Assembly: GCA_947088865.1 (NCBI GenBank)
Contig: CAMUHY010000005.1
Location: 85,812 to 149,811, forward strand
Direction: 5' to 3'
DNA length: 64,000 nucleotides
DNA from: an uncultured Eubacterium sp.
GTDB lineage: Bacteria > Bacillota > Clostridia > Lachnospirales > Lachnospiraceae
The position numbers and the translations under genes were made by a program. Numbering within the stretch: position 1 is the first letter of the stretch; every line of letters begins with the position of its first letter. Below the pieces are notes generated by a model that was not told the origin of the DNA, ran no database searches, and worked only from the letters and a program-made list of their open reading frames with translations. Shown here piece after piece: positions 36,842-45,836 of the stretch.

Positions 36842-37501
36842 ATGAGTAGAATAGAACAGCTTATAAGTGACATAGAAGCGTACATAGAGAATTGTAAATT
36901 TCAAAAATTTTCTGCAACAAAAATCATTGTTGATAAAGAACAGCTTGAAGATATGTTAACAGAGCTAAGAATGAGAACTCCTGATGAAATTAAAAAATAT
37001 CAAAAGATTATGAACAATAAAGAGGCAATTCTTAATGAGGCAAATGAACAGGCTGACAAGATGCGCAAGGAAGCAAAAGCACAGGCAGATGCGATATTAA
37101 ATCAAGCCCAGATACATACGGCAGAGCTTATCAGTGAACATGAAGTGATGCAGCAAGCTTATGACCAAGCCAATCAACTGATTGACAGCTCAAGAGCGCA
37201 GGCACAGGCAATTATTGACAGGGCGGCACAAAATGCGTACAGCATACGTACAGGTGCAATTGATTATACCGATGAGATGCTTTCCAGATTACAATATATT
37301 ATTGAACATTCCATTAAAGATAATAAACGCCATTATGAAACATTGATTAATGATTTGGAATCTATGTTAGCTGTTGTTACAAATAATCGAAATGAATTAA
37401 AAAGCGATAATGGAGAAGAAACCGTCCAGACGCAGGAACATACAGAGCAAGTCGAAGATACACAACAAAATATACCACAACAGACAGAAGGTCAACAGTA
37501 A
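36842..37501 (+). CDS. Coiled-coil protein downstream of coaD
   Basis: A 219-residue hydrophilic, helical protein with an Ala/Gln/Glu-rich coiled coil (about 60-130; EQADKMRKEAKAQADAIL) and a Gln/Glu-rich tail ending QQTEGQQ. No signal or membrane segment. The pattern resembles stalk subunits such as V-type ATPase subunit E or DivIVA-like proteins, and Clostridial homologues after coaD are commonly just named 'ATPase'. Function unknown. It ends before a pair of hairpins. Confidence 0.8.
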   Translation: MSRIEQLISDIEAYIENCKFQKFSATKIIVDKEQLEDMLTELRMRTPDEIKKYQKIMNNKEAILNEANEQADKMRKEAKAQADAILNQAQIHTAELISEHEVMQQAYDQANQLIDSSRAQAQAIIDRAAQNAYSIRTGAIDYTDEMLSRLQYIIEHSIKDNKRHYETLINDLESMLAVVTNNRNELKSDNGEETVQTQEHTEQVEDTQQNIPQQTEGQQ

Positions 37502-37503
37502 AA

Positions 37504-37524
37504 AAGAGCTGCTATGCAGCTCTT
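37504..37524 (+). other. Short perfect hairpin
   Basis: AAGAGCTGC-TAT-GCAGCTCTT, a 9-bp stem right after the stop codon of the coiled-coil protein gene; may act together with the following terminator. Confidence 0.6.
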
Positions 37525-37531
37525 ATAAAAT

Positions 37532-37565
37532 AAAAATACTCTTGGGTTAGCCCAAGAGTATTTTT
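37532..37565. terminator. Bidirectional terminator overlapping the ylbJ end
   Basis: AAAAATACTCTTGGG pairs perfectly with CCCAAGAGTATTTTT (15 bp, loop TTAG). A-rich and T-rich flanks allow termination on both strands. The ylbJ stop codon (complement of 37547-37549) lies inside its loop region. Confidence 0.9.
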
Positions 37566-38470
37566 GCAGTTAGTATTGTGACAATAACATACAATATTTT
37601 GCCTGATAGATATTTTTTAATATGGACGTACTCTCTTCCAATTCCAATTGTCTGCATCAGTGTTGAAATGCCTCCAAACGCGTTGATGGCAAGGATAAGT
37701 ATCGCTTTATTTGTCACTGGAATGTGCATATTGTTGATATAAAAAATTCCATTTGTAATTTCTGCAATGCCACAGGTAAGATTGCGATATAATTCAGGAA
37801 TAAAATATATACTATATATATAGTTTGAAATGCAAGAAAAAATAACAATATATCCGCCTAATTTTAACATATTTTTAACAGTTCTGCCCATTTCTTCATC
37901 AATAATAGAACTCCAGTTGATTGATGTATGGTTTTTTATATTTTCCATGTCCGTATTTTTTTGGTCTTTTTTGATATTCTTTTTTTTATCAGTAGAAGCG
38001 GCGTTTTCTAGTATCTTTTCATAGATAATTAAAATTCCCAGACAGATAAATACAGGTAAATATGTACACAACAGTAAGATGGATATGTTTATCTCATTAA
38101 AACAAGACATAGTAAATACATAATTGAGCATAAAAGAAGGGCTTGAAATATTGCATAATGGCATTATCCGCATAAGTAAAGGGTCTGGCTTGTTGTCGCG
38201 GCAGTATGCTGCAATTAATATGCCGCCCACTGGAAAACCGCACAGCACGCCTGCTAAAATAATATAACTGTATATAAAGGACTTTTTTATTGGAAAAATG
38301 CGCAGCACAATAGAGGATAGCAGTGCGGCTGGAAAAAGACCAGGCATTACGGTGAATGCCCATAATTTTAATCCTAAAATAGTACCGTTGAAAGCATCAT
38401 GCGGCGTGATGATAACAGTAAAAAGGAGGACTACAAACACGGCAATAAGCAGTTTATTTAATTTTTTCAT
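37547..38470 (-). CDS. ylbJ: YlbJ-like sporulation membrane protein
   Basis: A 307-residue polytopic membrane protein of the YlbJ family (nucleoside-recognition/gate domains), required for sporulation in Bacillus. Seen: about seven hydrophobic segments, the motif MPGLFPAALLSSIVLRIFP (about 43-61), GVLCGFPVGG (about 75-84) and AINAFGGISTLMQTIG (about 262-277). Shorter than the Bacillus protein (about 400), with a charged KKNIKKDQKN loop in the middle. Its location next to rsmD-coaD is conserved, but here it is on the opposite strand. Confidence 0.85.
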   Translation of the reverse strand: MKKLNKLLIAVFVVLLFTVIITPHDAFNGTILGLKLWAFTVMPGLFPAALLSSIVLRIFPIKKSFIYSYIILAGVLCGFPVGGILIAAYCRDNKPDPLLMRIMPLCNISSPSFMLNYVFTMSCFNEINISILLLCTYLPVFICLGILIIYEKILENAASTDKKKNIKKDQKNTDMENIKNHTSINWSSIIDEEMGRTVKNMLKLGGYIVIFSCISNYIYSIYFIPELYRNLTCGIAEITNGIFYINNMHIPVTNKAILILAINAFGGISTLMQTIGIGREYVHIKKYLSGKILYVIVTILTAKILLG

Positions 38471-38609
38471 AGTTCGTCTCCATGCTGGGACTGGTTTTTT
38501 AGTACAATATATGAAAAGGTAATATTAAATATTTATAAAATTTAAAAGATGTTTATTATTTTTATAAGGTATGTTATAATTTAGCGAAAAGCGATAATGA
38601 GGATTGATT

Positions 38610-39413
38610 ATGGAATTACAATTATGGAAAGAGATTCTTACTCCTTATGATTTGGCAGTGGAAGAGCTGACCGTTAAATTTAATCATATTATTAAGGAAT
38701 ATCGTCAGCAGGGGTGTTATTCACCGATTGAACAAGTGACTGGCAGAGTGAAAAGTATTTCAAGCATTATTGGCAAAGCGCAGAAAAAACATATTGCGAT
38801 GAATGAAATTGAAGAACGCGTGGAAGATATTGCTGGAATAAGGCTGATATGCCAATTTGTCAATGATATTTATTCGGTTGTGGAGTTGATTCGCAATCGA
38901 AGCGATATGAAAGTGAAAAGTGAAAAAGACTATATAACGCATATGAAGGAAAGCGGTTATAGAAGCTACCATATCATTGTAATGTACAGTGTAGAGACAA
39001 CAACAGGTACAAAAGAAATTCCAGTAGAAATACAAATTAGAACATTAGGTATGAATTTTTGGGCGATAATTGAACATTCTCTGCAATATAAGTATCAGGG
39101 AAATATACCATCTTATGTTAAAGAGCGTTTAACGAGTGCATCAAAAGCCATTATTACATTAGACAATGAGATGGAATCCATCCATGATGATGTGATTGAT
39201 GCACAAAATTACTATTATATTCGCGCGAATATTGTATCGGATATTTTAGGTAACATACAAAATTTATATAAATGTGTCAATAAAAAAGAAATTGAAAAAA
39301 TACAGGATGAATTTTATGAGATATATCAAGGCGGAGATATCAGTAAATTAGAGCAGTTTAATAAACAGCTTGATATCGTTGCCGAGAGTTATCGAATGCA
39401 GTCTATGACATAG
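38610..39413 (+). CDS. Small alarmone synthetase ((p)ppGpp synthetase, RelQ type)
   Basis: Makes (p)ppGpp from ATP and GDP/GTP in the stringent response. The 267-residue protein has only the synthetase domain: RVKSISSIIGKAQKK (about 48-62), YITHMKESGYRSYHIIV with the G-loop (about 110-126) and EIQIRTLGMNFWAIIEHSLQYK (about 142-163, given here by its ends). There is no HD hydrolase domain and no TGS/ACT. ATG at 38610 follows ATGAGGATTG. It is divergent from ylbJ. Confidence 0.9.
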   Translation: MELQLWKEILTPYDLAVEELTVKFNHIIKEYRQQGCYSPIEQVTGRVKSISSIIGKAQKKHIAMNEIEERVEDIAGIRLICQFVNDIYSVVELIRNRSDMKVKSEKDYITHMKESGYRSYHIIVMYSVETTTGTKEIPVEIQIRTLGMNFWAIIEHSLQYKYQGNIPSYVKERLTSASKAIITLDNEMESIHDDVIDAQNYYYIRANIVSDILGNIQNLYKCVNKKEIEKIQDEFYEIYQGGDISKLEQFNKQLDIVAESYRMQSMT

Positions 39414-39439
39414 AGTATTTATAGGTTATAAGCAAGCAA

Positions 39440-39460
39440 AGCGGATTGTGGATATCTGCT
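39440..39460 (+). repeat. Solo terminal hairpin of the dispersed repeat
   Basis: AGCGGAT-TGTGGAT-ATCTGCT followed by TAACACAAGG. The stem is kept by a G:U pair. Next to it is a second hairpin AGGTTG/CAACCT (39468-39485), then the leader of the next gene. Confidence 0.6.
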
Positions 39461-39504
39461 TAACACAAGGTTGCTAAAACAACCTAAAGATTCTTGCACA
39501 AAAA

Positions 39505-39529
39505 CAGCGAAGAAATGGGGATTACTATG
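39505..39529 (+). promoter_or_regulatory. CAGCGAAGAAATGGGG leader
   Basis: Recurring leader preceding the rRNA methyltransferase start; in-frame ATG at 39515 is 12 nt before the ATG at 39527. Confidence 0.6.
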
Positions 39530-40936
39530 AATTTGCCACAGAAATATATTGATAATATGAGCGATATTTTAGGTGCGACCGAGTTGGAGGCTTATCTTAA
39601 TAGTTTCTATGATAATCGATTGTATGGTTTAAGGGTCAATACAATGAAAATTTCAGTTGAGGAATTTTTGCGGATATCACCTTTTAAATTGACGCCCATT
39701 CATTGGATTGACAATGGCTTTTATTATCATGAAGAAGATAAACCAGCAAAACATCCTTATTATTATGCAGGGCTGTATTATATACAAGAGCCAAGCGCCA
39801 TGACACCTGCTAATGTACTTCCTGTGGACAGCGGCGATATCATTCTGGATATGTGTGCGGCGCCTGGCGGAAAATCAACCGAGCTAGGTGCAAAGTTAAA
39901 TCATTCAGGGCTGCTTATTACAAATGATATCAGTAATTCAAGAACAAAGGCGCTGTTAAAAAATATTGAAGTATTTGGGATACCCAATGTGTGTGTGTTC
40001 AATGAAGACCCCAAACGATTGGTTTCAAAATTTGAGGGATATTTTGATAAAATTCTTATTGATGCACCTTGTTCAGGGGAAGGAATGTTTAGAAAAGACA
40101 ATAAGCTAATAAAAAGCTGGGAAAAAAGTGGACCGGATGTCTATTCTAAAATTCAGCGTGATATTATTCTTTGCGGCGCCAATATGCTGCGTCCGGGCGG
40201 GAAGATGCTCTATTCTACATGTACGTTTTCCAAGCTTGAAAATGAGGAGACTGTGCGGTTTCTTTTAAAACAATGCCCAGATATTCATTTGATAGATATT
40301 CAAAAGCAGGAGGGTTTTTGTTCTGGTATAGCATATGATGAAGAATTACAATCACTGCATATTGAAAAGTGCGTTCGTCTTTTTCCTCATAAGATAAAAG
40401 GAGAAGGTCATTTTATTGCACTGTTTGAAAAAGAAACAAAGGATTGCCAAACCGTTCGCTTTCCGCAAAGTTATGAGGGGGCAGTAAGTGATATAGGAAG
40501 AACAAACAATACGAAAATACCAAAAGAACTGGAGGAATTTTTTGCACATACAACAATTCCGATTCATTCCTTAAAAATAAAATTATATGATACAAAGGTG
40601 TATCAGACAGTGCCTTTGATGATGGATAATAAAGGGTATCGAGTAATTCGTGAAGGATTGTTTTTAGGGGAATTGAAAAAAAATCGTTTTGAGCCAAGTC
40701 AGGCGTTGGCAATGGCATTAGACAAAACGCAGTATGATAATATCATTAGTTTGCCGTCAGACGATGGTCGTATTATTAAATATTTAAAGGGAGAGACACT
40801 GGAACTGCCCGAATTTAAAAACAGTAATTCCAATGGCTGGGTTCTTGTATGTGTTGACGGCTATCCATTAGGCTGGGGCAAGTATGATGGATATTGCCTT
40901 AAAAATAAATATCTCTCAGGCTGGCGGTGGTTGTGA
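39527..40936 (+). CDS. RsmF/NSUN-type RNA (cytosine-C5-)methyltransferase
   Basis: A 469-residue SAM-dependent 5-methylcytosine methyltransferase. The SAM motif DMCAAPGGKSTELGAKL (about 112-128), IDAPCSGEGMFR (about 182-193, catalytic Cys) and the second Cys in LYSTCTFSKLENE (about 230-242) are visible. The C-terminal region (about 300-469) resembles the RsmF PUA-like RNA-binding part. It probably modifies 16S rRNA. The frame starts at 39494 but the upstream part is leader. Ends in a TGATG overlap with the next gene. Confidence 0.92.
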   Translation: MNLPQKYIDNMSDILGATELEAYLNSFYDNRLYGLRVNTMKISVEEFLRISPFKLTPIHWIDNGFYYHEEDKPAKHPYYYAGLYYIQEPSAMTPANVLPVDSGDIILDMCAAPGGKSTELGAKLNHSGLLITNDISNSRTKALLKNIEVFGIPNVCVFNEDPKRLVSKFEGYFDKILIDAPCSGEGMFRKDNKLIKSWEKSGPDVYSKIQRDIILCGANMLRPGGKMLYSTCTFSKLENEETVRFLLKQCPDIHLIDIQKQEGFCSGIAYDEELQSLHIEKCVRLFPHKIKGEGHFIALFEKETKDCQTVRFPQSYEGAVSDIGRTNNTKIPKELEEFFAHTTIPIHSLKIKLYDTKVYQTVPLMMDNKGYRVIREGLFLGELKKNRFEPSQALAMALDKTQYDNIISLPSDDGRIIKYLKGETLELPEFKNSNSNGWVLVCVDGYPLGWGKYDGYCLKNKYLSGWRWL

Positions 40937-41640
40937 TGCGGTTAGATAAATATCTTGCAGATATGCAAAAAGGTACGCGCAGTCAGATAAAAACATATAT
41001 TAAAAAAGGACGGATAAAAGTAGGTGATACCGTTGTTATATCGCCAGATTTTAAAATTGAACCTGGCAGTGATTTGGTTTTGATGGATAACGTTCCAGTG
41101 GATTATGTTTTTTTTGAATACTATATGTTAAATAAACCTGCTGGAGTGGTAACGGCGACAACGGATAAAAAAGAAAAAACCGTTTTGGATTTGATACAGT
41201 CTAAGCGAAATGATTTATTTCCAGTGGGAAGGCTTGATAAAGATACAGAAGGACTCCTTCTTATTACCAATGACGGACCGCTTGCCCATAAAATTTTATC
41301 GCCCAAAAATCATATTGATAAGACGTATTATACAAAAGTAAAGGGACAGCTCGATGAAACGATTACAGCGCTTTTTTTAAAAGGTCTTCAAGTTGATGAT
41401 GATTTTTGTGCATTGCCTGCCAAGTTGGCAATTTTAAGTTATGATAAAGAGTCTGACAGCACAACGGCTTATATAACGATACAAGAAGGAAAATTCCATC
41501 AAATAAAGAGAATGTTTGTAGCAGTAGGCAGTGAAGTTTTATATTTAAAAAGGGTATCGATGGGAAATTTAAAATTAGATACCAATCTTAAATTAGGAGA
41601 ATATCGTCCGCTTACATCAAGTGAGATAGAAAATCTGTGA
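40936..41640 (+). CDS. RsuA/RluB family pseudouridine synthase
   Basis: A 234-residue rRNA pseudouridine synthase with an N-terminal S4 RNA-binding domain (1-50; MRLDKYLADMQKGTRSQIK) and the catalytic motif PVGRLDKDTEGLLLITNDG (Asp in GRLDKDT, about residue 101). ATG 40936 shares its first base with the stop of the upstream gene (TGATG). Which uridine it modifies is not visible. Confidence 0.9.
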   Translation: MRLDKYLADMQKGTRSQIKTYIKKGRIKVGDTVVISPDFKIEPGSDLVLMDNVPVDYVFFEYYMLNKPAGVVTATTDKKEKTVLDLIQSKRNDLFPVGRLDKDTEGLLLITNDGPLAHKILSPKNHIDKTYYTKVKGQLDETITALFLKGLQVDDDFCALPAKLAILSYDKESDSTTAYITIQEGKFHQIKRMFVAVGSEVLYLKRVSMGNLKLDTNLKLGEYRPLTSSEIENL

Positions 41641-41655
41641 TAATGAGGTGCAACG

Positions 41656-43482
41656 ATGCATGATTTTTTGCCAATAAGTAAAGAGGATATGAGAAAAAGA
41701 GGATGGGAACAGTGCGATTTTGTCTATATTATCGGTGATGCGTATGTAGACCATTCTTCGTTTGGACATGCCATTATCAGCAGAGTGCTGGAATCAAGAG
41801 GGTATAAAGTTGGGATTATCGCACAGCCGGATTGGAAAGATAAAGAAAGTATTACAATTCTTGGGAAACCACGTTTGGGTTTTTTGGTATCTGGCGGAAA
41901 TATGGACTCGATGGTAAACCATTATACAGTAGGTAAAAAGCATCGAAAAACCGATGCGTATACGCCCGGCGGTGTTGTGGGAAAACGACCAGATTATGCA
42001 ACCATTGTTTACTGTAATCTGATTAAACAGACTTACAAAAAAGTACCGATTATTATAGGTGGTATTGAGGCTTCTTTAAGACGGCTTGCACATTATGATT
42101 ATTGGTCAGATAAAGTAAAACATTCTATATTAATTGATTCTGGTGCGGATATTCTTTCTTATGGAATGGGAGAACACTCTATTGTCGAGATTGCCGATGC
42201 TCTAAGCAGTGGAATTGATATAAAAGATATTACATTTATAAAGGGTACCGTATATAAAACAAGTACACTTGACAGTGTTTATGACTTTATCCAATTGCCT
42301 GATTTTCATACAATTTCATCCGATAAACGCCAGTATGCAAAAAGTTTTAAGATACAGTATGAAAATACCGACCCATTTACCGCAAAAACATTAGTAGAAC
42401 CGTACAAAGAAAAATGTTTTGTGGTGCAAAACCCACCAGCAATGCCACTTACCATAATGGAAATGGACGATATATACGCACTGGACTATATGCGGGATTA
42501 TCACCCTATATATAAAAAACAAGGTGGCGTGCCTGCTTTGTCGGAAGTAAAGTTTAGTATCACAAGCAATCGCGGCTGTTTTGGAGGCTGTAACTTTTGT
42601 GCATTGACATTTCATCAGGGAAGAATTGTTCAAGTAAGAAGTCATGAGTCCATTTTACAGGAAGCTGTGATAATGACAAAGGAGCCTGATTTTAAGGGAT
42701 ATATCCATGATGTTGGCGGACCGACTGCAAATTTTAGAAAGACCTCCTGTGACAAACAGTTGACGCATGGCGTATGTATGGGCAAACAATGTCTATTTCC
42801 AAAGCCTTGTGCCAATTTAACCGTAGAACATACCGATTATATTAATCTGCTTAGAAAGCTGCGCAAATTGCCAAATGTTAAAAAGGTATTTATACGTTCA
42901 GGAATACGGTTTGATTATTGTATGGCAGATAAAAATGATACCTTTATAAAAGAACTGTGTCAGCATCATATTAGCGGACAGCTTCGTGTAGCGCCTGAAC
43001 ATGTTAGCGATAAGGTGTTAAAGCTGATGGGGAAGCCTTCTAGTAAAGTGTACCAATCCTTTTTAAAGCGATACGAAACAATCAATCAAAAAACAGGAAA
43101 AAAGCAGTATATTGTTCCGTATCTGATGTCCTCTCATCCGGGTTCAACATTAAAAGAAGCCATTGAGCTGGCAGAGTACATCCGTGACTTGGGTTATATG
43201 CCAGAACAAGTGCAGGACTTTTATCCAACGCCGTCAACCATTTCAACTTGTATGTATTATACAGGCGTGAATCCGTTGACTATGGAAGAAGTCTACACTC
43301 CTGTGACATTCCATGAAAAAGCAATGCAGCGAGCGTTGATACAATACAAAAAACCAGAAAATTATGAGCTCGTAAAAGAAGCATTGATAAAAGGCAATCG
43401 CAGCGATTTGATTGGTTTTGATAAAAAATGCCTTATTGCACCCCGAAAGCAGCATAGAAATGGAAGGAAAAACAAAAAATGA
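41656..43482 (+). CDS. ygiQ: YgiQ family radical SAM protein
   Basis: A 608-residue protein of unknown substrate. The radical SAM iron-sulfur motif is CFGGCNFC (CxxxCxxC, about residue 308-315) preceded by SITSNRG. The N-terminal third contains the YgiQ-specific region ([20 protein letters not shown]) and the rest [10 protein letters not shown] and [22 protein letters not shown] precedes the ATG. It ends in an ATGA overlap with a small membrane protein gene. Confidence 0.93.
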   Translation: MHDFLPISKEDMRKRGWEQCDFVYIIGDAYVDHSSFGHAIISRVLESRGYKVGIIAQPDWKDKESITILGKPRLGFLVSGGNMDSMVNHYTVGKKHRKTDAYTPGGVVGKRPDYATIVYCNLIKQTYKKVPIIIGGIEASLRRLAHYDYWSDKVKHSILIDSGADILSYGMGEHSIVEIADALSSGIDIKDITFIKGTVYKTSTLDSVYDFIQLPDFHTISSDKRQYAKSFKIQYENTDPFTAKTLVEPYKEKCFVVQNPPAMPLTIMEMDDIYALDYMRDYHPIYKKQGGVPALSEVKFSITSNRGCFGGCNFCALTFHQGRIVQVRSHESILQEAVIMTKEPDFKGYIHDVGGPTANFRKTSCDKQLTHGVCMGKQCLFPKPCANLTVEHTDYINLLRKLRKLPNVKKVFIRSGIRFDYCMADKNDTFIKELCQHHISGQLRVAPEHVSDKVLKLMGKPSSKVYQSFLKRYETINQKTGKKQYIVPYLMSSHPGSTLKEAIELAEYIRDLGYMPEQVQDFYPTPSTISTCMYYTGVNPLTMEEVYTPVTFHEKAMQRALIQYKKPENYELVKEALIKGNRSDLIGFDKKCLIAPRKQHRNGRKNKK

Positions 43483-44057
43483 TAAAACATTTAGAAAAAG
43501 GGCAGTTTGGTTATCTATCTGCCAAAAAGAAAAGAAATTTAATCATTATGATTATTGCGTTTGCTTTGGTGATAGTTTGTTTTATTGTTGGTCTTATCAT
43601 CTTTAAGGACAAGAATAATATTTTAACAGTTGTATCCATTGTGTTGGTTCTTCCTGCTGCCAAATTTGCCGTTGCATATTTTATTTTAGTGCCTCATGCG
43701 GCGGCACAGCTTCATTTGAAGGAAGCAGTTGAAAAGATTTCAGGAAGTCTTATTGTATTATATGATTTAGTGTTATCCAACAAAGTCAGTCCTATTGGAA
43801 CACAAGTAGTTGCCATTACAGACACGCTGATTATTGCATTGACCAATGAGACAAAAGCAGATAAAAAACTGTTTGAAAATAGTGTCAAAGAATTTATGCA
43901 GGTCGATGGCTGTACGGTAACAGTAAAGCTTTATACCGATGAAAAATCTTTTTTGGCAAAATTAAATATGCTTGCAAAAAGCAATTCAGGCGATGTGGAA
44001 AAAGATTTGACAAAAATGGAAAAAAATTCAGCATCGATTCAATCAATGGCTATTTAA
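43479..44057 (+). CDS. Small two-helix membrane protein after ygiQ
   Basis: A 192-residue protein with two membrane segments (about 24-45 and 49-72) and a soluble C-terminal half. Its stop TAA is inside TATTTAACTTCATCAAGG, the start of repeat R3. It overlaps ygiQ by four bases, so the two are translated together, but no function can be proposed. Confidence 0.8.
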   Translation: MIKHLEKGQFGYLSAKKKRNLIIMIIAFALVIVCFIVGLIIFKDKNNILTVVSIVLVLPAAKFAVAYFILVPHAAAQLHLKEAVEKISGSLIVLYDLVLSNKVSPIGTQVVAITDTLIIALTNETKADKKLFENSVKEFMQVDGCTVTVKLYTDEKSFLAKLNMLAKSNSGDVEKDLTKMEKNSASIQSMAI

Positions 44058-44184
44058 CTTCATCAAGGAAGTCTCCCACTTTAATACTGCAAAGGCATAA
44101 GTGAGGTGGATTTGCTTAAAATCTACAATAGTAGCTAGGTGGTTTAAGGAGGCAGCGTAGCGGATTGCAAATATCGGCTTTGGC
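44053..44184 (+). repeat. Dispersed structured repeat, copy R3
   Basis: Begins TTTAACTTCATCAAGGAAGTC over the upstream stop codon. Contains CTCCCACTTTAATACTGC... pairing partly with ATAAGTGAGGTGG, then CTAC-AATA-GTAG (44122-44133) where copy R2 has GCTGC-AATA-GCAGC, GTGGTTTAAGGAGGCAGC and the end hairpin AGCGGAT-TGCAAAT-ATCGGCT. Confidence 0.75.
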
Positions 44185-44243
44185 AAAATAAATGGACGGC
44201 AATATATTAAAATTTTTAATCAATAAAAAAGGCGGAATAAGGT

Positions 44244-45314
44244 GTGCGAGAGTTTACAATATCAAGTTTAGAAGCAGGGCAGCGTCTGGATAAATACCTT
44301 TTTAAACTGCTTCCCAATGCGGGGAGAAATTTTATTTATAAGATGCTTAGAAAGAAAAATATTACGTTTAATAATAAAAAAGCCGACGGCAATGAAAAGG
44401 TTTGTCAAGGAGATTTGGTAAAAATTTATTTTGCGGATGAAACGTTTGAAAAATTTTCAGGCAAAGATAAGGCAAACAAGAATACTTCAAAAGATGGTTT
44501 GACATTGGATAAAAATATTTTGATATCCAATAAAAAATTATTGCCAGCGCTTGATATTATATATGAAAATGAAGATTATTTATTGGTGAATAAGCCTGTG
44601 GGGGTGTTATCGCAAAAGGCGGATGCAAAAGATATTGCTTTAGTGGATATGATTGAGGAATATCTTGCACAAAAAGAAGGAAAGCCATTTTCAACATTTA
44701 AGGCGGGTATCTGCAATCGTCTTGACAGGAATACAAGCGGGATTGTGGCAGCAGGAAAAAGCATTTATGGACTTCAAAAGCTGTCGGAGGGGTTTCGTTT
44801 AAGGACTTATTTGAAGTATTACATTGCAGTAGTAAAGGGCGTGATTGATAAAAGAGCATTGATTACAAGTTATTTAAGTAAAGATGAACATATCAATAAA
44901 GTTCATATTATCAGTGAACAAGAATACAGGCAGTGCAGCAATAAAGAACAGTATGTTGCCATTCAGACAGAGTATATACCTGTTTGCTCCTGTTCTTGCT
45001 TAACATTGTTAAAGGTGCATCTGTTGACGGGCAAATCGCATCAGATAAGAGCGCATCTTGCTTATATAAATCATCCGATAGCAGGCGATGTCAAATATGG
45101 CGACAACCATTTCAATCAGTATGTTTTTCGTCAATACAAAGTAAAGAGCCAGATGCTTCATGCGTATGAACTTCATATTCCAAAAAAGAGTGATGATAAA
45201 TTAACACAGGATATTATCGTAAAAACGGATATACCTGATAGTTTTATCAGCGTATTAAAGGGAGAAAAAATATGGGAACATGGAATTCAAGAGGTCTTAG
45301 AGGCTCTACATTAG
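44244..45314 (+). CDS. RluA-family pseudouridine synthase (RluC-like)
   Basis: A 356-residue rRNA pseudouridine synthase with an N-terminal S4 domain (about 10-70) and catalytic motif NRLDRNTSGIVAAGKS (about 156-171; Asp in RLDRNT). GTG start at 44244, with AAGG only 1-2 bp before; the start is therefore uncertain. It overlaps recU by 43 bases in another frame. Confidence 0.9.
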   Translation: MREFTISSLEAGQRLDKYLFKLLPNAGRNFIYKMLRKKNITFNNKKADGNEKVCQGDLVKIYFADETFEKFSGKDKANKNTSKDGLTLDKNILISNKKLLPALDIIYENEDYLLVNKPVGVLSQKADAKDIALVDMIEEYLAQKEGKPFSTFKAGICNRLDRNTSGIVAAGKSIYGLQKLSEGFRLRTYLKYYIAVVKGVIDKRALITSYLSKDEHINKVHIISEQEYRQCSNKEQYVAIQTEYIPVCSCSCLTLLKVHLLTGKSHQIRAHLAYINHPIAGDVKYGDNHFNQYVFRQYKVKSQMLHAYELHIPKKSDDKLTQDIIVKTDIPDSFISVLKGEKIWEHGIQEVLEALH

Positions 45315-45811
45315 AAAGTTTGATTAATTTATCCAACGAAAAATATTTAGCGGGAAATTTAGCGATTATACAAAAAATTCCAACACCTATTACACCTGTG
45401 AATATAGACCAGTCAACAAGACATATTACGCTTGCCTATTTTGATAAGAAAAGTACGGTTGATTATATTGGCGCCGTTCAGGGGATACCCATTTGTTTTG
45501 ACGCGAAGGAGAGCGTCTCTGACACCTATCCTTTGCAGAATATACATCCGCATCAAATTGATTTTATGTCCCATTTTGAAAAGCAACATGGCATATCATT
45601 TATCATTTTGTATTTTTCTTCCAGAGATGAGTTTTATTATATTCCATTTTGTGATATAATACATTTTTGGGATAGAGGTCAAAACGGTGGGCGTAAAAGT
45701 TTCACCTATAAAGAAATAAAAAAAGAATACAGGATATATCAAGCGCAGGGTGTGCCTGTTCATTATCTTGAATTGATTAATAAAGATTTGGCATCAAGAG
45801 AAAAAATGTAG
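45272..45811 (+). CDS. recU: Holliday junction resolvase RecU
   Basis: Cuts Holliday junctions in recombinational repair. The 179-residue protein shows RGSTLESLIN (about 9-18), the conserved PTPI near residue 37, the nuclease core STVDYIGAVQGIPICFDAKES (D in VDY, D/K in FDAKE) and FILYFSSRDEFYYIP. Start at ATG 45272 inside the upstream gene. Its N-terminus is slightly short compared with Bacillus RecU (about 200). AAAGGGAGA precedes the start. Confidence 0.9.
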   Translation: MGTWNSRGLRGSTLESLINLSNEKYLAGNLAIIQKIPTPITPVNIDQSTRHITLAYFDKKSTVDYIGAVQGIPICFDAKESVSDTYPLQNIHPHQIDFMSHFEKQHGISFIILYFSSRDEFYYIPFCDIIHFWDRGQNGGRKSFTYKEIKKEYRIYQAQGVPVHYLELINKDLASREKM

Positions 45812-45836
45812 TGTAATGTTAAAGAAGGGAAGTTGT

